DNA of 64,000 bases from Panorpa germanica (lineage: Eukaryota; Arthropoda; Insecta; Mecoptera; Panorpidae): assembly GCA_963678705.1 (NCBI GenBank), contig OY783205.1, positions 16,616,001 through 16,680,000 of the forward strand, given 5' to 3'. Positions 57,066 through 64,000 of the stretch are shown one piece after another. The notes under the pieces are model-generated. The model saw only the letters and a list, made by a program, of their open reading frames with translations. It had not been told where the DNA came from and searched no databases. Each line of letters starts with the position of its first letter. Within the stretch, counting starts at the first letter, position 1. The position numbers and the translations under genes were made by a program.

Positions 57066-59991
57066 AAATAGCGATCTGGAACTCCAACGGTTTTGCTCAG
57101 CTACTTACTTACTTACTTTGAAGTAAAATGGTTTCTAGTAAATCAAGAAATAGACATCATGCTGATATCGGAGACTCATTTTACATCTAAAAGCTACATA
57201 AAAATTCCAAACTACAAATTCTACGACACAAAACACACAGACGATAAAGCCCATGATGGTACTGCCATCTTTATTAAGTCATCAATTAAGCACCACCAAT
57301 TATATACCCACCAAGACCGTTCACTCCAGGCAACAAGCATAGAGGTTGAGGAATTAAACAGAAACATAGTCATCACAGCCGTTTATTGTCCGCCAAAATA
57401 CAGCATCAAGAAAGAACAGTTTACAGCGTTCTTTAATAGCTTAGGACCGCGGTTCATCGCTGGAGGTGACTATAACGCCAAACATCCAGACTGGGGGTCT
57501 AGGCTCACAAACCCCAAAGGAAACGAGCTGTACAAGTCCATAAAAGAGAACAGCCTAACTACACTCTCCACTGGTGAACCAACATACTGGCCGTCGGACA
57601 GGACAAAAATCCCGGACCTTATAGACTTCAGTGTCATAAAGGGTATATCAAGTAAATACCTCAAGATGGATTCATGTCTAGACCTTTCCTCAGATCACTC
57701 GCCAATTATTTTAACCTACAGCACACAAATACTGGAGCAACCACCGATGACAAGTATTACAAACAGGAACACCAACTGGGAACTATTCCGGAGTTTAATA
57801 AATTCTAGCCTTAACTGCAACATACCGCTCAAAACAGAAGATAACATCGATCAAGCAGTTGAGAGGCTAAATAAAACTATAATTGATGCAGCTGAAGAGG
57901 CAACCCCACTAAGCAACCCACGCAGAAGAACGGTATCCTGCCCTATGTTAGCAAAACAAAAAATTGCTGAGAAAAGAAGGTTAAGACGAATTTGGCAAAA
58001 CACTAGGACTCCCAGAGATAAAACGCTATTCAACAAGGCTTGTATGGAACTTAAGAACCTCTTACACGACATCAAAAACCAAGAGCTAGAACAATTCCTA
58101 GAGAAGTTAACCGCTACAGAAACCACAAACTACTCCTTATGGAAAGCCACCAAGCAGCTCAAACAACCCAAAATACGTAACACCCCAATTAAAACTAGTG
58201 ATGGCAAATGGGCAAGAAGCAATAATGAAAAAGCTGCAACTTTCGCGAAACACCTCGAAGATGTATTCAAGCCACTTCCTCCAAGCCGCAGTGAAGAAGA
58301 GGAAAAATATATACACGAGTTTCTAAGGAGTCCACCCACTGCTAGTGAAACTGTCAAGCGATTCAGTACTTCTGAAGTCCAAAATATGATCAAATTCAAC
58401 TTAAAATCCAATAAAGCATCAGGCAACGACAGGATAGGAGGTAAAATATTGAAAGAACTGCCGGAAAAAGGAACGTGATATTAAAAGTGGAAAATTACTG
58501 AAGTAATACTGATCTCGAAACCCGGAAAAGATGAAAAGGAGGTTACCTCATACAGACCAATCAGCCTATTACCTATAGTGTCAAAGCTATTTGAGAAGTT
58601 ACTGCTCAAGAGGCTCAAAGCTATAGTAGAAGTTAACAAACTGATACCGACCTACCAATTTGGCTTCAGGGAAAAACATGCTACAGTCGAGCAGATCCAC
58701 CGAGTTGTTTGTACCATCAACACAGCGCTACACACAAAGCAATACTGCTCCGCAGTATTTTTAGATATAAGCCAAGCTTTTGATAGAGTTTGGCATTCTG
58801 GATTACTATACAAGCTTAAAGTAGCATTGCCCAACTACATCTTTCAGATATTGAAATCGTACCTGACAAATATAAAGTTTGTCGTAAAGTACCAGGACGG
58901 ACAATCTACTATGCGCAAAATCGAATCTGGTGTTCCGCAAGGCAGTGTACTCCGTCCCATTCTATATCTACTGTTTACAGCAGATCTTCCCGGCTCGTCC
59001 GAAACTACAGTAGCTACATTTGCAGACGACACAGCTGTGATAGCACTTCATAAGGATCCGGCTACTGCCTCGATGAAACTGCAACGACACCTGCTTAAGA
59101 TACAGGAATGGCTAAACAACTGGCGGATAAAAGTAAATGAAATAAAATCTGTGCACGTGACATTTACTCTAAAAAGGTGTACGACGACACAGTGGGCGAG
59201 AGCATTGATGCTTGACGCCAACTGCTGTGTCTTCGGGTTCGATCCCCGGACCAGATATATATTTTCTGGGTTTGGTTATTATGAACTTATATTGATTATG
59301 GTCATACATAATCATACAGTTATTAGGCAGTGGTGTAGCCCACATATATGAGGCCACGACACCATAAATACTGCCAACATTGAAGGAGGTCGTCGGTGAT
59401 AGGACTCAGCATCGGAAATAGGCCGACGTTAAATAAAAAAAAAAAAAAAAAAATAAAAAGGTGTACGTGTCCCCCAGTGACCCTTAATAACATTGCACTT
59501 CCTCAGGCAGAAACAGTGAAGTATCTAGGCATGCACTTGGACAGACGTCTAACATGGAAAACCCACATATGGAAAAAGAGGCTACAACTAGAAGAAAAAC
59601 GAAGAGAACTATATTGGCTCCTTGGCTGGAAATCGCAAGTGTCTCTGGAAAATAAACTGTTAATATACAAGACTATAATTAGGCCAATATGGACTTATGG
59701 TATACAACTATGGGGCTGCGCTAGCATGTCAAACATAGAAATTCTCCAGCGTTTCCAAAACAAAATATTGAAACAAATATTAAATGTCCCAAGATATGTC
59801 CCTAACTGGTTAGTACATAAAGATCTTCGAATGCCCCTGGTCAAAGAGGCCTAAGCTACAGTAGGAAGTACCACCTTCGATTGCAGAATCATCCCAATGA
59901 AGCAGCAGTGAAGTTGTTCCATCATAGGCCCGTAAGACGACTCAAAAGAGCAGATCCCAAGGACTTAGCGAATCTAAACCCAAATGAAATC
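57049..59991 (+). pseudogene. Jockey-like ORF2: endonuclease and reverse transcriptase, broken
   Basis: Starts MFNVLKIAIWNSNGFAQ at 57049, then is thrown out of frame by tandem TACT copies at 57101-57117. The endonuclease follows: LISETHF, IAGGDYNAKHPDWGSR, LDLSSDHSPI. The linker and N-terminal RT are open to a stop at 58478, where about 50 bp appear deleted. RT continues: SYRPISLLPIVSKLFEK, AVFLDISQAFDRVWH, GVPQGSV, and the catalytic FADDTAVI near 59015-59040. A SINE splits the frame at 59184-59454. It then resumes VKYLGMHLDRRLTWKTHI and LLIYKTIIRPIWTYGIQLWG, with a last frame change near 59850 before the natural end at 59991. Confidence 0.88.
59184..59454 (+). mobile_element. tRNA-derived SINE, 271 bp, inserted in Jockey ORF2
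   Basis: Flanked by a 13-bp direct duplication AAAAAGGTGTACG (59171-59183 and 59455-59467). The head has a plausible A box (GGGCGAGAGCATTGATGC) and a perfect B box GGTTCGATCC at 59236-59245. The unrelated body ends in a long A tail. This is the structure of a Pol III SINE moved by LINE machinery. Fragments of the same family lie at 25868 and 22365. Confidence 0.9.
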
Positions 59992-60194
59992 TAAAATTGA
60001 AATGTCAATTGAAACTCAGTTATTGTACATAGTATAAAGTAGGTGTAAGGGGGAGTCATCAATGGATGGCAACCTCACAGGTCATTTATGTCATACAATT
60101 TTACTTAATGTCCTCGGACAGATTGTAAATTAATTAAAAGGGAAAATAAAAAAAAAATATATATATAGTATGTTGTATATGTATATAGTATATA

Positions 60195-61012
60195 TCTTAT
60201 ATTATAATGTCCGAGGTGTATGTTTGTTTTCTTATATTCTTATATTCTTATATTCTTATATGTTTATATTCTTATATGTTTACGCGATTCGTATGGTAGC
60301 TCGAAAACGGCTCCATGGAAGTTTTTAAAAATTTCCTATTTCGTAGAGAAAAAAATTCTAAGACTTTTGGCGTCCCCGGATTTTTCCCTGAATTTCCTGG
60401 AAACCCGTAATTTTGGAAAAACTGGAAAAAAAGTGAGTCCTCTTTTGCTGTATTACTTTTAATTCGTAAAAGATAAAAAGTTGAAATTTTGCATGTGTAT
60501 TAAGGTATTCAATGCTGACATTTCTCAAAAATTAGAATTTCAAAAATAGAAAAAGGGGGGGTTGAAGAAATTCGGGGGCCCGGTAGGGAACTTTGGAGAA
60601 AGTTCATATTCTGGATTGTAGAATAATTAAGTATATTATTAATAAAAAAAAATTCAAAATTTCCAAATTTTATTTGGGGGCACGGGGGCAGTATTTTCCG
60701 AGAGTAAAAATTGTGCTAGAAAGTTGAAATTTTGTATATAGGCTAACCTTGGTAACTTATTTACGAATCGAAAAAAAAAATCCCAAATTTTGAAAAAAAG
60801 TTGGTCAAATAACGCATAAATTGAAAATATTTTTTATTTTGATAAAAAAATAATATTTTTTTAGTCAATTTATATGTGTGTATATGTGCGCGAGTTTATT
60901 AATTATTTCAATTTAAAAATAGAACAGTTAAATATGAAATTTAATTACGAATTATTTTATTGGATTTAAATGATACACGCCAAAAAGACGTCGCATTGCG
61001 ACGGGGGTAAAC
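60195..61012 (+). mobile_element. Non-autonomous Helitron unit 1 of a tandem array
   Basis: Starts TCTTATATTATAATGTCC after A and ends in a hairpin GACGTCGC-AT-TGCGACGG at about 60988-61005 followed by GGGTAAACTCAAG. Between these are a run of TTATATTC repeats, a CGAAAACGGCTCCA segment, a GGGGGGTTGAAGAAATTCGG segment and GGGGGCACGGGGGCAG. No protein. It joins directly to the next unit. Confidence 0.82.
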
Positions 61013-61814
61013 TCAAGTATATTATAATGTCCCAGGTGTATATTTATATTCTTATATGTTTATGTGTTTATATGTTTGGTTCGAATTTTGTATGGCATCT
61101 CGAAAACGGCTCCAGGGAAGTTTTTAAAACTTTCCTATTTCGTAGAGAAAAAAATTCTAAGACTTTTGGCGTCCCCGGATTTTTCCCTGAATTTCCTGGA
61201 AACCCGTAATTTTGGAAAAACTGGAAAAAAAGTGATCCCTTTTTTGCTGTATTACTTTTAATTCGTATAAGATAGAAAGTTGAAATTCTGCATGTGTATT
61301 AAGGTATTCAATGCTGACATTTCTCAAAAATTAGAAATTCAAAAAGTGAAAAAGGGGGGGTTGAAGAAATTCGGGGGCCCGGTAGGGAACTTTGGAGAAA
61401 ATTCATATTCTGGATTCTAGAATAATTAAGTATATTATTAAAAAAAAAATTCAAAATTTCAAAATTTCATTTGGGGGCGCGGGGGCAGTATTTGCCGAGA
61501 GTAAAAATTGTGCTAGAAAGTTGAAATTTTGTATATAGGCTAACCTTGGAAACTTATTTACGAATCGAAAAAAAAAATCCCAAATTTTGAAAAAAAGTTG
61601 GTCAAATTACGCATAAATTGAAAATATTTTTTATTTTGATAGAAAAATATATTTTTTTAGTCAATTTATATGTGTTAATGTATATGTGCGCGAGTTTATT
61701 TATTATTTCAATTTAAAAATAGAATTAAATATGAATTGTAATTAGGAATTATTTTATTGGATTCAAATCATACACGCCAAAAAGACGTCGCGTTGCGACG
61801 GGGGTAAACTCTAG
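61013..61814 (+). mobile_element. Non-autonomous Helitron unit 2
   Basis: Same order of segments as unit 1. Begins near TCAAGTATATTATAATGTCC and ends hairpin GACGTCGCGTTGCGACGG then GGGTAAACTCTAG (CTAG 61811-61814). Highly similar to unit 1 throughout. Confidence 0.82.
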
Positions 61815-62591
61815 ACTTTAAAAGAGACTTTAAAGACTTTAAAGAGAAAAAAATTCTAAGACTTTTGGCGTCCCCGGATTTTTCCCTGAATTTCCTGGAA
61901 ACCCATAATTTTGGAAAAACTGGAAAAAAAGTAAGCCCTTTTTTGCTGTATTACTTTTAATTCATGAAAGATAGAAAGTTGAAATTTTGCATGTGTATTA
62001 AGCTATTTAATGCTGACATTTCTTAAAAATTAGAAATTCAGAAATTAAAAAAGGGGGGGTTGTAGAAATTCGGGGGCCCGGTAAGGAACTTTGGAGAAAG
62101 TTCATATTCTGGATTCTAGAATAATTAAGTATATTATTAATAAAAAAAAAATTCAAAATTTCAAAATTCTATTTGGGGGCACGGGGGCAGTATTTTCCGA
62201 GAGTAAAAATTGTGCTAGAAAGTTAAAATGTTGTATGTAGGCTAACCTTGGTAACTTATTTACGAATCGAAAAAAAAAATTCCAAATTTTGAAAAAAAGT
62301 TTGTCAAATAACGCATAAATTGAAAATATTTTTTATTTTGATGAAAAAAATATATTTTTTTAGTCAATTTATATGTGGTAATGTATATGTGCGCGAGTTT
62401 ATTTATTATTTCAATTTAAAAATAGAATGAAATATGAAATGTAATTACGAATTATTTTATTGGATTCAAATCATACACGCCAAAAAGACGACGCTTTGCG
62501 ACGGAGGTAAACGTTACTGGAATTTAAATTTTTATATGAAGTTAGCCACACACAAAAGACAGACGTCGCTTGCGACGGGGGTAAAAGCTAG
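61815..62591 (+). mobile_element. Non-autonomous Helitron unit 3, 5'-truncated
   Basis: Lacks the head; a short CTTTAAAGA repeat precedes the shared body. It has two terminal hairpins: a decayed inner one at about 62487-62512 and a perfect outer one at 62563-62576 followed by GGGGTAAAAGCTAG (CTAG 62588-62591). The double tail matches the tails of the elements ending at 52741 and 54238. Confidence 0.82.
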
Positions 62592-63410
62592 TCCTATATT
62601 ATAATGTTCTAACTGTTTGAATCTATTCTTATATTCTTATATTCTTGTGATCTTATATTCTTATATGTTTGGTACTGAATTTTGTATGGCAGCGCGAAAA
62701 CGGCTCCAGGGAAGTTTTTAAAACATTCCTATTTCATAGAGAAAAAAATTCTAAGACTTTTGGCGTCCTCGGATTTTTTCCTGAATTTCCTGGAAACCCG
62801 TAATTTTGGAAAAACTGGAAAAAAAGTGAACCCTTTTTTGCTGTATTACTTTTAAGTCGTAAAAAATAGAAAGTTGAAATTTTGCATGTGTATTAAGGTA
62901 TTTAATGCTGACATTTCTCAAAAATTAGAAATTCAAAAAGTGAAAAAGGGGGGGTTGAAGAAATTCGGGGGCCCGGTAGAAAACTTTAGAGAAAGCTCAT
63001 ATTCTGGATTCTAGAATAATTAAGTATATTATTAATAAAAAAAAATTCAAAATTTCAAAATTTTATTGGGGGGCACGGGGGCAGTATTTGCCGAGAGTAA
63101 AAATTGTGCTAGAAAGTTTAAATTTTGTATATAGGCTAACCTTAATAACTTATTTACGAATCGAAAAAAAAATCCCAAATTTTGAAAAAAAGTTGTTCAA
63201 ATATCGCATAAATTCAAAATATTTTTTATTTTGATATAGAAAATGTATTTTCTTAGTCAGTTTGTATGAAAAATTATTTGTTATTAAATGTAAAATCAAT
63301 ATAGGACGAGTTTATTTATTATTTCAATTTAAAAATGGAATTAAATTTTGACATGAAATTCAAGCCACTCACAAAAAACAAACGTCGCTTGCGACGGGGG
63401 TAAAAGCTAG
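62592..63410 (+). mobile_element. Non-autonomous Helitron unit 4
   Basis: Begins TCCTATATTATAATG immediately after the CTAG of unit 3, with no base between. It ends hairpin CGTCGC-TT-GCGACG, GGGGGTAAAAGCTAG (CTAG 63407-63410). The same body modules as units 1-3. Confidence 0.85.
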
Positions 63411-63422
63411 TATATATATATA

Positions 63423-64000
63423 TCCGGTATCAAAATCGTATATGGTATCTTCTAAACGGCGACTACAAAGTATTTTAAATTTTGACATTTTAATATTATG
63501 TAAAGGACGAATTTCTAAGACTTTCTACGCTCCTGAATATCCGTGGAAAAACTTTTCCTGGAAAAACAGGAGAATTCGAAAAAATACTTTTGCAATTTTC
63601 TGACGAACAGGAAAAGATAGAAAAATGAAATTTTGTGTGTGTATTAAGTTGTAAGTGTAATAGTTGGAGATTTAAAATTTGAGTTTAGTAACGGCGCGAA
63701 ATTCTGGGGACATTGTTAGAATAGAGTAATAACGTTAAAATTTAATATGTTGGCTCGCTGTAGACAGTAATTAATGATAAAAGTAGACAACCCCTTGCTT
63801 CAAATATAAAAAAAATATATAATAAAACTTGTGGTATATATTTAGACAGTAATTGTGCATGTTTGTTAATAATTGGAATACCAAAATTTTAATGCAGTAG
63901 CGCCGTGAATTTTTAGGGAAAATGTCGCAACAGAGCTAGAACGTTGAAATTTAGGACGTAAGCCCAATATAGAAGGTCATTAAAGACAAACTAATGAAAA
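63423..64000 (+). mobile_element. Non-autonomous Helitron (1.66-kb type), cut by the window end
   Basis: Begins TCCGGTATC in an AT run right after unit 4 and matches the 5' part of the element at 51080-52741, including the GTAGCGGCG and GTAGCGCCG modules. Its 3' end lies beyond the window. Confidence 0.8.

Larger units (their letters stand above)
55672..60157 (+). mobile_element. Full-length Jockey-like LINE, 4.5 kb including a SINE
   Basis: It has an internal promoter at the first bases, ORF1, overlapping ORF2 (endonuclease and reverse transcriptase), a short 3' UTR and an A tail, flanked by a perfect 13-bp duplication. It is the most complete LINE in the window. ORF1 is open. ORF2 is broken by a TACT expansion, a deletion near 58480, a SINE insertion at 59184 and a late frame change near 59850, so it cannot retrotranspose alone. 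Confidence 0.92.

Noticed and set aside
58130-58426. Minus-strand frames across LINE ORF2
   Set aside because: Antisense shadows of the endonuclease/RT frame.
59184-59260. A functional tRNA gene
   Set aside because: The B box is perfect, but no acceptor stem closes; it is the head of a SINE with a tail and target duplication.
60220-61261. Short open frames in the array units (about 65-80 codons)
   Set aside because: They recur because the units are repeats; the translated sequence has no similarity, and the frames change between units.
60195-63410. CRISPR-like array
   Set aside because: The repeating units are 0.8 kb with Helitron ends, not short repeats with unique spacers, and the DNA is eukaryotic.

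Overview
The window is AT-rich and eukaryotic. Genes have introns with GT..AG borders, several coding blocks carry insect-type transposon proteins, and the LTR element uses a tRNA-Ser primer site like the Drosophila 17.6/297 group. I read it as an insect chromosome, perhaps hemipteran, but I cannot name the species from sequence alone. There is no sign of a bacterial genome, CRISPR array or operon. At least half of the window can be assigned to transposable elements, many nested in one another. The only host-like genes are three copies of one F-box/leucine-rich-repeat gene.

Layout. 0.4-11.6 kb: a minus-strand Helitron (Rep plus a truncated helicase), cut off at its 3' end by a 51-bp minisatellite. 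Its 5' leader is split by a 7.5-kb errantivirus-like gypsy element (gag, pol, env) whose two 237-bp LTRs are identical. 12.0-14.4 kb: a 260-bp direct repeat and a hAT MITE with a perfect 8-bp target duplication. 15.6-17.8 kb: F-box/LRR copy A (minus strand), with an open three-exon structure of about 530 codons. 19.3-25.3 kb: a dispersed 1-kb repeat, a decayed hAT transposase, a SINE fragment, a DDE transposase remnant and a short mariner derivative with matching ends. 25.9-32.4 kb: another SINE and F-box/LRR copy B (plus strand), a pseudogene opened by a mariner insertion. 32.5-37.3 kb: an AT microsatellite, a small TIR element and LINE pieces. 40.0-42.5 kb: a second Helitron family without Rep (plus strand). 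43.5-46.2 kb: a decayed LINE interrupted by a hAT derivative. 47.0-51.1 kb: a second copy of the first Helitron family. 51.1-54.7 kb: non-autonomous Helitrons, the second copy of the 1-kb repeat and a gypsy integrase remnant. 54.7-55.6 kb: F-box/LRR copy C, a 5' fragment fused to a Helitron tail. 55.7-60.2 kb: a full-length Jockey-like LINE with a 13-bp target duplication, carrying a SINE in its reverse transcriptase ORF. 60.2-64.0 kb: a head-to-tail array of non-autonomous Helitrons running off the window.

How it fits together. Nesting gives relative ages: gypsy is younger than the first Helitron, the SINE is younger than the Jockey element, the hAT derivative is younger than the LINE at 43-46 kb, and a mariner is younger than the F-box B duplication. 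Helitron biology is the main theme. Several independent 3' ends (hairpin then CTAG before T) and 5' ends (TC after A) can be read. Two families show tandem duplication of the 5' end, and tandem copies abut precisely. No new defence or biosynthetic system is visible. The most informative items are the Helitron array, the F-box/Helitron junction, the shared Helitron deletion breakpoint, the apparently recent errantivirus, and the SINE family defined by the insertion in the Jockey ORF2.
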